Shown in pieces: positions 28,725-40,437 of a DNA stretch of 40,459 nucleotides. Positions within the stretch are counted from its first letter, which is position 1, and each line of letters begins with the position of its first letter. The notes beneath the pieces were generated by a model. It searched no databases. It was not told the DNA's origin and saw nothing but the letters and a program-made list of their open reading frames with translations. A program made the translations under genes and the position numbers. The DNA is from Diphasiastrum complanatum. Its lineage: Eukaryota > Streptophyta > Lycopodiopsida > Lycopodiales > Lycopodiaceae. The stretch is from the NCBI GenBank assembly GCA_029204225.1, contig MU835272.1, forward strand, positions 1-40,459. Direction: 5' to 3'.

Positions 28725-31700
28725 GTGAGTTAAATCTCTTGCTGTTCTTCTCAGATGTTTTATCTGTTTTTCTATCTGCGGCCAGTGAAGAGCTATCGAC
28801 TTGTATACGAATAGCGTTCTGTGTTGAAATTTCTATTTCTGTTTTGGGGATTTCCGCATTTGAAATGTTTGTGGTTTCTCTCTCTTGATGTTGACATTCT
28901 ATGGCTAGCTTTTATGTTTTGTTGTCAAACATTACATGATCTTCTGATTCTGGCCGGAAACCGAGCTCACCTCAAATTCAGGGAACAATAGAATTAGTCA
29001 AACCGAGGTCTATATTGCATCCCTGAAAGTTTTCTTGCTTGCCAGAAACACTCATAGCAAGAAATATAATCTATCCTAATTTTTCTGAGAACTTTCGGGT
29101 GTTGCACTAGAGCTTCATCCATCACATCTTCTTTTCCTCATTCAAGAAAATTTAAATTTTGTGGTATCTTTAGTTTCTGAATTTATTTCAGCGAGTTGCC
29201 AAGCATAGGTTTGTGTGACCTAAAATAGAAGTTTCAGGCGAGATGGCATTGCACAGCAAAAAATTGGAGCATTTAGTGAAGGCTATATATTCAGTTCTAA
29301 CATTGGAGGACTCAAGTCAATCTCATGCATGCTTCCATAGCACGGGTAAGTGGAAGGTCACATTCCTAGGGTTTTCAAAGTTTCTGAGTGGCTTGAAAAA
29401 GTTGTCATTAATGTCTTGTTTGAGATGAAGTTTCTCCATGGCCATAAAGAAGGAGAAATTTCAAGTTGAATGGGCACTTGCCATTGATAGCCATAGCCTT
29501 GGGTGAAGAGAGATAAGAAAAGGGGTTCAAGAGGAAGGGCGCACTTTCCCTAGGCCCTCATAGTTAGGCCTCTTTCCATGTGGCTTGTTCACCCGGGTGC
29601 TACGTCATGTTTTCACCTGGGCGAACGGGTCACCCGTTCTCTCCAGCACCTAATTTCTCTGAAATCTGCAAACCCGCTCACCCGTTCAACGATCCGTGCT
29701 CGTGAAAAACATCACAATGCCTGCCCGGGTGAACGGGTCGCATGGAAAGGTGCTCTTGGGAGCTCCACGAGTTTTCCAAAATTTTTCTCAAAAGGCAACC
29801 TACAAAATACTTAAAAAGAGATATGTGAAGGCCAATTTAATGTCTTTTTGAATGGCGTTTTCTTATGAAGTTTTGAATGGGTTTAAAGGTTAGGGAGCCA
29901 TGAACTTCATGAAATTTTCCAATTTGAAAGGGCTCGATAGGTCAAAGAATGGCCTAAAAAGGGTTTTTTAAGGCATTTTTAGCCTCCTACCTGCTATTTG
30001 GGATGAAACATAAGCTAGAATCTAGAGCACTATTAGAACTTAGGATTGATCAGTAAATTGACTTTGAAGAGTCGACCAACATATTGACAAGAAGAGGAAT
30101 GACAAGAAGTTACAAAAACACATCTATGATCTCGCGATATCAGCATTGGTTGTAAAAATAGTCAAGGCTTGAAAGAATGAGGATGTGGAAATGTCATTAA
30201 GTTAGGGCAAGAAGAAGGGAAAATGTTTCGTTTGCAAGAAAAAGGGTCATTGGAAGAGTGAACGTTTTAAATTGAAAGAGACCCTAACAATAGGCTTTAT
30301 AGATTGCATGCAACAATAAGCGGGCAACATGATCTAGTGACAAATGGAATAGACATTACAAGCATCGAACTTTGACAATCTCAAGTTGATGAGAAAGCTA
30401 GGCATGGTGACGGGGTTACCATCACTTGATGATCAACAAGAGCATGTATGTGAGGGATGTGTCTATGGGAAATAACATTCTGAAAAATTTAAACGAGGTG
30501 GAGCTACAAGCAAAGATCTTAGAATCGATTCATATTGACCTATGTGGACCCATGAAGACAATGTCCATATGTAGTGCCTACTACTTTGACATTTATAGAT
30601 GGTCATGTGTATTCCCTGAATGAAAACTTTGATGCTTTTTTCATCTTCAAGATTTTCAAAGTGATGGTTGAAAATTAGACGGGTAAGCGCCTCAAGAAGT
30701 TTAGGTCTAATGGGGGGGCGAATATAAGTCAATAGAGCTTGAAGAATCTTGTAAGCATGGCAGGATAAAGCCTCAATCTACACAAGCTGATAGGCCACAA
30801 CAAAATGGCATGGCAAGAATGAAACTATTGTGGAGAGTGCAAGGTCAACGTTTACTCATTGGGGAAAAAACATTTTTGTACCAAAAGTAACACTTGAAGA
30901 AGCCTTCATGGGAGTAAAACTAAGGATTTGAGAGTGTTTGGCTGCAAAGCATACATTCACATTCTGAAGGAAGAAAGCAAGATCGATGCCAAATAAATCA
31001 AATGCATTTTCCTTGGATATGATGATCAAGTGAAGGTTCTTTTACGCAATCCGAGACAACGTCAGAGGATGAGATAGACATCCCAGTTTGTCATCATCAC
31101 CAGGAGCAAAGACATCAGATGTTGAGACCTACGGCCACCAGAGCTTCATGCCCTGTGCTAACATAGATTACCCTTAGAGTTGATATAATTTATTCTATTC
31201 TCATCTAGGGTTTGTTAGCCTATGCAGATTTGATGTATTCACTTTCTTTAGATGTACTGGAGAAGTTTATACGCTCCCTTGAAATCTCTGCACACTTGAA
31301 ATCACTACGCACTTGAGATGTATCTTTGATCTTATGTACCTTGTCGTTTTTCAAGACATTAATCTCTCTCTCTCTCTCTCTCCCCTATAAAAATGGCCGC
31401 AGCATGATATATTTTTCTCTTTGCCAATTCTGCAGGATAAAACGTGTATTTTCAGTAAAATTGGCAAGACTAGAAATTAATGTTCACATAAGTATATGTG
31501 TTTTCCGACGCTCAGAACTAGGGCAATTCAAGGGGCCTTTATTTTTTTTTTCTTTCTAAGTTTTAAAATTATTTTCAATCCAAAAAAATTGTGTTTATAT
31601 GTATAGGAACTATGCTATCTTATGTGCACTAATTACATTTTCATGTGTTTAAACTTTATTATCAAGCTACATATGTAATATCAGTACTTCCCTTGTTAGG

Positions 31701-34700
31701 ACTGAGGCAGATCCAGTTTTGCTTGCAAATTATGTTGCTGCGCTGCTGAAAAACAACAAGCCCAAGAAGGAGTTGCAAAAACTGTGCAGTGAGCAGCTTT
31801 ATGACTTTCTTGGTGATGGTATGTTTGCCCATCTGCGCTGATTAGTTTCTCTGGATTCTTTCAGGTTGTAACTTTTAGTCTTCATTTTGAATGTCCATTA
31901 TTCAGCTGTTGAAGTGTATTTCATGCAGGACCCTTTTATCATAAAATTTGTAAGTTCTAAATTTCTGTATTCACTTTTTTTGGACCACATGCAATTTTTT
32001 ATCGTGAATGTAAAAATTCAAGAATTTGGTAAATTTTGCCATTTGATTTCTGCCTGGATGTATCATTGACGCTTGACCTTGGGTGTAGGTTGTTTGATGG
32101 ATCATAAGCAAAGGTGCATTCAAATGCTTCAAGCGTCCATGTTTAAAATGCGTTTGAAACGTTTGAAACCTAATATTTTTTGGATTTTTTTGCCAGGTTT
32201 CAAACAATTAGTGCTAATTTAACCATTTTGGGACATACAACAAATTGTACATAAATGCCATTCATATAAGTTTATAACAAACTAAATATCAAGCAATTTC
32301 CAATTTCTTAGACTATTATCTAGAGAAGTTAATGTATTGTCTTGTGAAATGCAAGCACATAATAATGATTCATCAACATCCTCAAAATTTGTTTGGTTCA
32401 AAATAAAAATAAAACTACCTAGTAACATTCTACTACAAAGTGGCCTCTGGCTAGTAGCTAGCAAACTAAGCATGATAACATAGCAAAGCAAGTAGTAAAA
32501 TGAAATTTCCTTAAGTCGTATGGCAACATTGACATCCTCAACATCATTCTGTAAATCAACCTCTTTCTCCTCGTCAAGATCCTTAGGCTCAACAAGAACA
32601 GTTAAAGAAGCATGAGAGGAAGCGTAAGCCATGCCCATCTTGATATCCCTAGTTGCTTGGGTAATACCCCGTATCTCTAGCCCTCCTCTATGGTGGCTCT
32701 CTCAGCCTCCAACACCAACAATCGGTCCTCATCTCGCTCCCTCTCGACTTGTTGCAAAGTTAACTCCATATTCTCAAACCCTCGTGCCTTGATCTTATCA
32801 GGACATGAAGGTTGAAATGCACAAAAACCAAAATGTCAAGGGTGGATCGCTTCAAACTATTTCTCCTCTTAGTATGAATCAAGCAGAAGGTATTCCAGTT
32901 TCTCTCACAAGGAGAGGCTGTACTCCCCTGGCTAGGTATCTTGATTGCCAAAGTCTGCAACTTGGGTGTGGAGGCTCAAAAGGACTCCCACCAATGCACA
33001 CCTGTCTGCCTCTGAGAGGCCAAGTGTGGCACTGACTGACCAAATGACCCTTGCGCATTCATGTACATGTCCATTTCATTTAACAACGTTTTTCATTTGC
33101 AGAATTTCCATTGGAGTATCTCTCCACAGTCTTTTTCCATCCCTTGTCAACCTTTACATCAGACTCTTGCCCCATATCCAACCACTGTGGATGCACAGCA
33201 AATGATGCAACATGCAAGGGAGAATGCATCATGTCCCTCTCTCAAGGCAAAGGCTCTCTATTACGGGTATTTGAGTGATATCAAAAGAGGTACATGACCA
33301 TATTCCCTCAACCATTCGGTCCATCGGCTCATAGACAAATTTCATGACTTCACAATATTTTCTGCCTCCTCCCAAAAGAACGGACCAAGCATTGTATGCT
33401 CAATGTCTCTCCCCACCTCAGTTGCGTTTGAATGCAACCATGATCATAAGTCATGCTTAGAAAGTTTTGAAATTCTCATTCTGAGGAACATTCAACTCCT
33501 TTCAGATGTGACATGTGTTTGCTTATGAGATTTACTTAATGACTTTATTACTTTTGAAGCGTTTACTTGTGAAGACTAAATTTCAAGCTGTAATGTCCCT
33601 GTTCTTATGCAACTTTTAATTTGTATCTTGTTGTACTCATTTACAGGGTTGAATTGAATGTACATTCATAACAGTTGCATACCTTTCCATTGTAGTCCTG
33701 TAGGAAATACCTATGCTTGTGCTTCAGACTCGCCCTTTTTTTTTCTATTGCCACAGGAAATCAACTTCCATGTTTCAAGATGCAGCTTGACATCAAATTT
33801 GGGTGCTTCTGTTTACTATCCTTTCAGCTTTTTGCTTTTCTGAAACTCTTTTTGCTCAAATCTATTGTTGGTTGAAAACTAATATTTGTTAGGTAATCCG
33901 TGCAGGCTAAGCAAAAGTACTTTTAAAATCAGCTGTTCTTCTTAAGTTGCTTGAATAAAAAAATCTAGGTCCCTCTTTACCTTTCAATGAAACTGCTGAA
34001 TTTTGGGTGTACATTATGATAGTACACTCAGGTTTTTGGTTCCAAATATTGAAGTGAGCCCTTACACATTTGGATCACTGTAGTTGTTTTGCTCACTCTT
34101 TATCTCTTTCTTCAATATGGTCCTTGAGGAGTTTGTCTGAGAAATTTAGGAGATTTGATATTTTTCTTTAACACCCTTTCAAAGAATGGTATCATCTGCA
34201 TTATTTGAAAAGGTTACCACTAATGTGTGTTTTGCATGGCTGAGTATGAGTTGAAACTAATTGCATGCTATGGATCAATGCAGGGACAAGGGGTTTTGTA
34301 GTTAAGCTTTTCCATGCTTTAGAGGAGGAATCTGTTCTTAACTCTGGGGAGGATGCAGATGTTGTGATACAAAATGATGGAGGCCTGGGAACGGTACATG
34401 TTGATGCCAATGAACCAAAGGGTTCTCCCCACCCAGAACGTATGTCCAGCACTGCAGTTCATCGACTTGGTGATGAAGTCCATGACGAAACCTCTGATGA
34501 TGAAGATGATGATCGAAATCACAAGCATCGTAGGCGTGTCTCACGATCACGATCATCTGATGGAGATAGAGCTGGTGAGGAGGAGTCTGGAAGAATGGCA
34601 TATAGGAAGCATGAAAGGTTGGATACTCTGCAGCAGCCAATGCGAGAGAATGAGCGTCATATGTTTGAAGACCACAGAGCATCCAGTAATGTGGATAGAG

Positions 34701-37700
34701 ATGGGATTTTAAAATATGGTAGAAGAATGCCTAAAGAGCATGGCCTTGGTCCTCATTCTCGCCTCAACCTGGAAGGTCAGCGGGGAGGAGGGGCATCGAG
34801 AGCAGGCTCACAATATTTAAGTAATTCTCCTGGTACTGGTACACGATTTCTTGTCCCACATATATCCCCACGTGGAGGAATGAGCCGAGGAAGAGGACCT
34901 GGAAGTGGAACGTGGTTGCCACATGAGCAGCTCCTTGTTCCTCTTTTGCCTGATGGCCCTGATTTCCGAAGTCAAGCTATTGCTCAAGGACCACCCAATG
35001 CAAACTCTTATGCAAACAGGGGAATTTCTGTTCGTGGGGGTGCCCCTCAACGTCCTTGGGGTGGGTTTACACCTTCGTCGGCGATCAGTAATGGATCATT
35101 AGAACATCTGCATCCCCTTAATCCAGGAATGCAAGGGGTGCGAGGAGCTACCATATGTTCTGCTCCAGGGAATGTCATTGGTATGCCAATTCCTCGTACT
35201 AGGTGCCTAGATTTTGAAGAGCGAGGATACTGTCTAAGAGGAGATCTCTGTCCAATGGAGCATGGCGCTAATAGGATAGTTGTTGAAGACGTCCAGGTAA
35301 TTGAGTTTTCTACGCACTTTGTCTGTGGATGTCTTGTCTGTAATAAGAAGTGAGATTGTATTGATTGCCTATGGCTGTTGTGAATTGGAATTCTGAATGA
35401 CTTGATTAGATGAGGTTTAGACATAAGCAGGATATTTCCTCCTAGTATACCCGGTGCCACTGTTTGTTATCTGGGTTGTAGACAAGCTACCTGCCTAAGT
35501 CAGCAAGAAAAAAATTGATTTATGTGCTTTATTATTTCCATCATATTTCATATTGAGAGAATTTTCATTAGCAATGACTGCCAATTTGGTTTCTGGTTTT
35601 GCTTTATTTCAGAGTCTTTCAAAATTCAATCTTCCAGTTAGTCTACCAGGGCGCAATGTGCCGATCGGGCCACCCTCTGTTTCTGGACATTCTAACATGT
35701 CCATGCTAAGGCCAACCATAGAATTAGCTGGAAGAGGCCGTGGAAACCGTGGAACTACCCTTTCTGTTAAAGAAGGGCCAGGGATACTGCATGGAACAGC
35801 CGGGGGGATGGAGCCTGATTCATATGACCCTGATCAACCTCTGTTCAATAAAGAACCTTCAGATGCTGGTCAGGGAATGAGAAAATTGCCATCTTTTCAA
35901 AAAGAGACTCTTAAACAAGATTGGGAAAGGACTGTATGTGAGAGTCAAGGAGTACAAGATTCTGATACTGTTGACTATGGAGAAATAAGCAGGGGGATCA
36001 AAACAAGTGCTGCATATAAAGGTACAGAGACAATACCATCTGTGTGGGAAAGAATTGGAACTGTTGATCGTTTTGGAAATAAATCGACAGCTGTTGTCAG
36101 TAACTTCCCCCCAGTGAGAAAGTTGTTGAGAGTTGAAGATGTTGAAGAGCAAGTTCATGGTAGAGCTGGCCGGCAAGATGTTCCAGGAGATAGAGAAGTG
36201 GAAGTGGAGGATGAAGCTGGACCTCAAGGCCAAAATGCTGTAAGGGATTGGAATGGAGGCGTGACCACACAGGTGGACTCCCAGTCTCAGGTGCACCCAA
36301 ATGAAGGTATTCCTCATGCTTCTCACAAACCTGGCGGTCGTGGAAGTGGTGCTGTAATTGGGGAGCGGGCTCAGCGAACTCTCTACGTTCGATGTATACC
36401 AACAACTAGCAACAGGATGGATTTGCTACTTGCACACTTTAAAAAATTTGGTGAAGTTTTAGATATCCGCATTCCCCTTCATACTGATCGAGCATTTGTA
36501 CAATTTTCACGGCGTGAGGATGCTGAAAAAGCACTTGTTGCACCAGATGCTGTAATGGGCAATCGTTTTATTCGTCTCTCATGGGCCAATCGTGACAACA
36601 TTATTGATCCAGGACAAATCTCAACAACCATACAGTCTGTCAAGTCTGCTGGAAATGGCCCAAAAGTGAACTTGCCAGAAGTGCCTGCATTGAAAGATGT
36701 AGCAAGACCTGCTGGCGCAGGTATATCTGAGTCATCAGCCATAGAAATAACAGGGAAGGTGGTTACCGGAAATGGCTCCATACCGATAGGTCCCTCAAAC
36801 AAGAAACAGGAGGAACTGGAACAAATGAAGGAAGAAATTCGGAAAAAACAAGAAACTCTTGCTAAAAAGCGTGAAGATTTCCGGCGAAAATTAGAAAAGC
36901 TTGCAAAACAGGTAGTAGTTTGAGGCACTTCACCATTATGGTTTGTGATGTTAGATTTGATTCTTGCAAAGCATATTATGGAAGGGTATTTCTTTATGAT
37001 ATCTTAATCATGCAGGGAATTGGGGCACAAACAGAGGTTTCTGAAGGATCGCAATCCTTAAAAAGACAAAAGTTTGGAGAACCCAGCGATAGGAGCTTTC
37101 TTGCCGAAAGGCAAGGTTCTTCTGGTGCCGTATCATCTCAAGGCATACCAATGTTGGCTTCTGTTAATCCGTTAGTTGAGCAGCAAGCACCTCCTGCTGT
37201 AGTCCTGAAGATGAGTGCTGGAGAGGGTGTCAAAATAGCAAGCACTGTAGTAACAACATTGCAACCTGCAATTTCGTTACCCTTCTCCAGGGGGATAAAG
37301 TCCCCTCATCCACGAGGAAGTGGCACAGGATTGGGAAGTGCTTATGCATCTCCTTTGGCATGGGGTCCTGCACGATATAAGCTGGATAATCGGACAACAA
37401 TTTTCAGAATTATTCCACCGATACCAGCCATTATTTCAGATGTATGTTGCACTTTAGTTTTCCTACCTTTTGCACTGGCAAGCAATAATTGTAAGGAACT
37501 AGCTTTGTGGAACTACTTGCAAAAAACTGTTTTCTGGAACGTAATTAGGAAGATACATTGAAGTTGTTTTTTGCTATGGGCAATGAGTGCAAAAATATCA
37601 TTGTTTTGGGAAAAAAATTACTTAAAAATCTTGTTTTTACTTGTGCACAGTGCAGCATTACTTTGAAATTTTTAGGGCTTGAAATCAATATAGAATTGAA

Positions 37701-40437
37701 CGAGATATTTGCTGAAGATGCTGTTGCAAAATGTCAATGTCATATATTTGATCATGACAATGCATATGCTGTATGTGTAAATGAATGGGAGCACAGTGTA
37801 GAACACGTTTTTCCACCTGGGCATCCTCAGCATCATTGCCAAAGTATACCTCAACAAACTCACAGAGTACATGAGGATGTGCTATTAGAGTCTCCTCGAA
37901 CAATAGCAGCTACCTGATCATAGTTAAATGGAAATTCATGACGTATCTTGGAATATGCCATAATATGAATTGGAAACTCTAATACTGCCCAACATCAAAT
38001 AGAAGATGCCATAGAATGCTACGAAAACTGTGATACTACATGTGAATGGAAGATCTCTAGAGTAATGTATTTATAAAACCCTATTTTGTATAAAGAAGTG
38101 CCAATTCCATTGAATAGATCAAAACGCATATAAAATTTGTAGTAGATGCCTCCCTGAAGGTAGTTCAACCCGCGCTTTTCCAACTCCCTTTATATCATAT
38201 GTGAAGTTGTCGCCCAACTTCACATTTGATCCATCATCTAGTTTTTGAAAACTAGACAACCATTCTCACCTAGGTGTCATATGCTTTGAAGCTCCTGAAT
38301 CAATAAACCAACACTCCTCTTCCTTCAAGAAGCCACCAGAAGATGTCGATGCCAAAAACAGCTCAGTCTTCAAGATCCAAGGCACTTAATTTTGTATTAA
38401 ATCCTTCTTTAGCAAAATTCCCATTCTGCTTCTTCTTGAACTTGTTTTGCCAGCACTCTTTTGTGTAATGCGCACAAAGCACTATCCTTTTTGCACTACT
38501 TTCTTTCCATCTTCTGATTGATTTGACTGATTCTCATCCAAATCCTGCTGTTGCTTTTTCTTCTTTTTCCTTTTGCCACCCTTCTTGGACCTTTTGCTCT
38601 TCCGACTTTGCTAGGAATGCCTGCTCCTTGAAATCGTTCCCGTTGACAATATTTTGTCGCCTCAAGCAGCCTTTTTGATGTGAGGTATGATCATATCTCT
38701 AACTAACAAGTTGAGGATATGATGAGCTTTTTTTCTTCTCTGGTACTCCCACAGCTCTTTGTCAGTAGTAGGAGGTATAAATTTTTGCTCGCAACTCAAT
38801 GCTACCCGAGTCTAGACTCCCAGTTGGGACTATCAAATTTCAATGCACAAACATGTAGATGGATCGATGCACGTGCCACGAAGTTCAAACACCAATATCT
38901 ACTAGTAGTAGCAGTAGTACATAAAGAGCTGTAAATAGTAGTTCAGAACTTGTTTCTGTAAGAACATAAGGCCTAGCACTTAAATAACAAGGAAAACAAG
39001 AAAAAAGGAAAACAGTTCCAATCAGTTTTGGTTCAAACTGGACAAATATGCCCCATTCGAATGGTCGATACAAATTGGCCTCAAGACTATACTACAAAGG
39101 ACTCAAACCACCAAAATTATGAACTGTGGAATGAGTGGAGCTAGCTATCTCTATTCTCCTAAGGGGGACTCATGCCTCACCACATGCTCATTGGCCCAAC
39201 CACTTAACACATGTGAATGTGAATTGACGATGACCTTATAAATAGTGAAAATGTCCATCTAATATATATGTAAGGTAGCTTGAAAGAGAACTCGTGGCAT
39301 TTATATTTTTGCAAGGTGTGAATGTGAGGAACATTGCATCCTTGGGTGGGTCTCTAAATATTGATTGACACAACTCAGCCTTGCTCTTGCACTATTGGAA
39401 TTTTTCAACTTTACAGATTGGTAGTTTAGGACAGGTATTGTTGACCTTATTATGCTATATATTCATCTTGATACCCAAGAGGAGTGGAAAGCTTTTACAC
39501 ATGCCCAATGCTGGAGTACCCTTTAAAAAGCTATAGTCGGAAGTTTTTATTTGCAGACAGTTTAACTTCTTAATTAGGTTGTAGACCTATTCCTATTTAT
39601 CTAACCGCTTAAAATAAAGCAAGGACTCTGCATTGCAAGAAGCTAATTGGTCTCACCCTAACATGTACATACTTCCTACAGGTAATTTCTGAGCATCTCA
39701 GTCCGTTTGTTTTGCAATTCATTTTGGCACAGGCAAATATGTGCTGCAATTTGCAGTCTGGCCTTTTGTACTGTACTTTTACTTTTGAAATTTTTATGAT
39801 CTAGATTTGCTCACATGTTCATGATGTATTTAAAATATAAAAGATGCATTTCACTTGGATTCATCACAACTTAAACATTTGATACATTTCCAAGCTCATG
39901 TTTAGTTGCTTTTTGCAGGTTTCAATTTTAAGAGAGCATTTTGCGATGTTTGGAGAGTTGATGAGTGTGGAACTGGACACTGCAGACCATGAAGGAGTTG
40001 GGAAAATCTCTGCGACAGGTTATGTACAAATTACCTTTGCCTCTCGCCGAGCTGCAGAGAGAGCATTTTTGCAAGCCAGATCATTCCAAGGTCAAACACT
40101 ACATTTTGAATGGGTAAATAGTATGGTTGGCACCTCCAATCTAGCAACAGGAATAACAGTTCAGCAAATGGACAGATCTGCACGTTTATCATCTGGAAAT
40201 TTGTTGACAGTCGAGCAACCAGGTTCCGGGATGATGCCAGATGAGGATGGTTTGCAGCCTTTTAACATACAAATTGATCAAGAGATTGCTTCCCCTGATG
40301 TCAGTCAATCAGTCTCAAAATTAAAAGTTGCTGATACATGTCAAGAAAAGTTGGATACACCTTCCTGGCAGAAGCCCAGTCATGTTCAAGGTGATCCAAC
40401 GGTGGATTTGGGATGTGAAGCACTACCAGTTCTTTAA
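28669..40437 (+). CDS. RBM26/27-type CCCH zinc-finger, RRM-containing RNA-binding protein (six coding exons)
   Basis: Joined exons: 28669-28724, 31700-31818, 34284-35296, 35613-36911, 37016-37441, 39919-40437. They total 3,432 nt with TAA at 40435-40437, giving 1,143 residues. Every junction has GT/AG and keeps phase. Domains: PWI-like N-terminus (about 1-75), acidic and Arg/Ser-rich stretch with DDEDDDRNHKHRRR (about 130-150), C-x8-C-x5-C-x3-H finger (366-385), RRM1 (about 652-724; TLYVRCIP and RAFVQFS), coiled coil (about 793-829) and RRM2 (about 950-1042; GYVQITFA). This architecture is that of animal RBM26/RBM27 and plant CCCH proteins of the C3H27/C3H41 type, nuclear RNA-binding factors. 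The animal proteins are linked to nuclear RNA surveillance. No stops or frameshifts were found. Retroelements occupy the long introns. It is the only gene here that looks functional. Confidence 0.92.
29591..29739. repeat. cluster of GAACGGGT / ACCCGTTC palindromic motifs
   Basis: A perfect inverted repeat GAACGGGTCACCCGTTC occurs at 29623-29639. CACCCGTTC recurs at 29679-29687 and GTGAACGGGTC at about 29729-29739, and CCCGGGTG occurs at 29592-29599 and 29723-29730. All lie in about 150 bp of unusually GC-rich intron DNA. Confidence 0.85.
30190..31090 (+). mobile_element. copia gag-pol remnant inside intron 1
   Basis: In the same orientation as the host gene. Legible pieces are a zinc knuckle KCFVCKKKGHWKSE (last Cys lost), a pre-integrase segment VTGLPSLDD with HVCEGCVYGK, an integrase start SIHIDLCGPMKTMSI, and PQQNGMA near 30797. 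Stops and frame changes are frequent. No LTRs or reverse transcriptase were found. Confidence 0.8.
31700..31818 (+). CDS. coding exon 2 of the CCCH gene (PWI-like domain)
   Basis: It encodes TEADPVLLANYVAALLKNNK, then PKKELQKLCSEQLYDFLGD, the core of the PWI-like fold seen at the N-terminus of RBM26/27. It ends at the donor ATG/GTATGT, with one spare G completed by exon 3. Confidence 0.92.
31819..34283 (+). other. intron 2 of the CCCH gene, with hAT remnant
   Basis: A 2,465-base intron, GTATGT to ATGCAG. Its middle holds a minus-strand hAT transposase remnant. The remainder (31819-32280 and 33480-34283) has no recognisable element. Confidence 0.8.
32285..33480 (-). mobile_element. hAT DNA transposon remnant (transposase C-terminus)
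   Basis: On the minus strand, KFVYEPMDRMVEGIWS occurs near 33300. After broken sequence, the hAT dimerisation block follows: QTGVHWWESF, then LQTLAIKIPSQGSTASPCER and NWNTFCLIHTKRRNSLKR, then LDILVFVHFNL. The end is an acidic tail (VEPKDLDEEKEVDLQNDVED). The W-W, A-I-K-I, S-P-C-E-R and I-H-T-K-R-R-N positions are diagnostic of plant hAT transposases. The catalytic core is not recognisable, and stops are frequent. Terminal inverted repeats were not found. Confidence 0.82.
34284..35296 (+). CDS. coding exon 3 of the CCCH gene (acidic/RS region and CCCH finger)
   Basis: It continues the PWI-like domain with TRGFVVKLFHALEEE. It then holds DETSDDEDDDRNHKHRRRVS and RSRSSD, a Gly/Arg/Pro-rich region (RGGMSRGRGPGSG), and the zinc finger at 35204-35263 (C-LDFEERGY-C-LRGDL-C-PME-H). 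The donor is CCAG/GTAATT at 35297. Confidence 0.93.
35613..36911 (+). CDS. coding exon 4 of the CCCH gene (RRM1 and coiled coil)
   Basis: It starts after TTTATTTCAG with SLSKFNLPVSLPGRN. RRM1 lies at about 36378-36600 (RNP2-like LYVRCIPTT, RNP1-like RAFVQFS, then RLSWANRD). The end encodes a Lys/Glu-rich coiled coil (KKQEELEQMKEEIRKKQETL and onward). The donor is CAG/GTAGTA at 36912. Reading through would stop four codons later, so splicing is needed. Confidence 0.93.
37016..37441 (+). CDS. coding exon 5 of the CCCH gene
   Basis: It begins GIGAQTEVSEGSQSLKRQKF after ATCATGCAG and ends with RYKLDNRTTIFRIIPPIPAI and ISD, the first beta strand of RRM2, at the donor GAT/GTATGT. Phase 0 at both ends. 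The RRM is therefore split by the next intron. Confidence 0.88.
37442..39918 (+). other. intron 5 of the CCCH gene, with copia remnant
   Basis: A 2,477-base intron, GTATGT to TTTTTGCAG. A minus-strand copia gag-protease remnant is at 38.1-38.64 kb. Frames at 37558-37917 and 38719-38934 have no motif I can name. The rest (38.65-39.9 kb) shows nothing recognisable. Confidence 0.75.
38100..38640 (-). mobile_element. copia gag/protease remnant inside intron 5
   Basis: On the minus strand, a zinc-knuckle remainder LCAHYTKECWQNKFKKKQNG is followed, after frame changes, by the protease EECWFIDSGASKHMTPR, stop, EWLSSFQKLDDGSNVKLGDN and GVGKARVELPSG. The catalytic D-S-G-A-S is intact here, unlike in the copy at 9.4 kb. 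Nothing of integrase or reverse transcriptase remains. Confidence 0.85.
39919..40437 (+). CDS. coding exon 6 (last) of the CCCH gene, rest of RRM2
   Basis: After TTTTTGCAG it encodes VSILREHFAMFGELMSVELD and ATGYVQITFASRRAAERAF (RNP1-like), then HFEWVNS and a Ser/Asp-rich C-terminal tail that ends at TAA (40435-40437). The exon joins exon 5 in phase 0 as ISD-VSIL. The window ends 22 bases later, so no poly(A) signal can be judged. Confidence 0.9.
   Translation, partial: VSILREHFAMFGELMSVELDTADHEGVGKISATGYVQITFASRRAAERAFLQARSFQGQTLHFEWVNSMVGTSNLATGITVQQMDRSARLSSGNLLTVEQPGSGMMPDEDGLQPFNIQIDQEIASPDVSQSVSKLKVADTCQEKLDTPSWQKPSHVQGDPTVDLGCEALPVL

Larger units (their letters stand above)
28725..31699 (+). 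other. intron 1 of the CCCH gene, with copia remnant
   Basis: A 2,975-base intron, GTGAGT to TTGTTAG. It contains a cluster of GAACGGGT/ACCCGTTC palindromic motifs (29.59-29.74 kb), a decayed copia element (30.19-31.09 kb) and a short CT run (31363-31382). The open frame starting at 29243 (SKKLEHLVKAIYSVLTLE) ends at a good donor-like CGG/GTAAGT, but its phase does not fit exon 2, so I leave it as intron. Confidence 0.75.

Noticed and set aside
29243-29428. Frame beginning MALHSKKLEHLVKAIYSVLT as first exon of the CCCH gene
   Set aside because: Its donor leaves one spare base, which does not fit the phase of exon 2, whereas the exon at 28669-28724 fits exactly and resembles the family N-terminus.
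34201-34682. Minus-strand frames rich in His and Ser opposite exon 3
   Set aside because: Shadows of the plus-strand coding sequence, whose domains are clear.
35859-36928. Minus-strand frames of 102-155 codons opposite exon 4
   Set aside because: Antisense shadows of the RRM1 and coiled-coil exon with no motif of their own.
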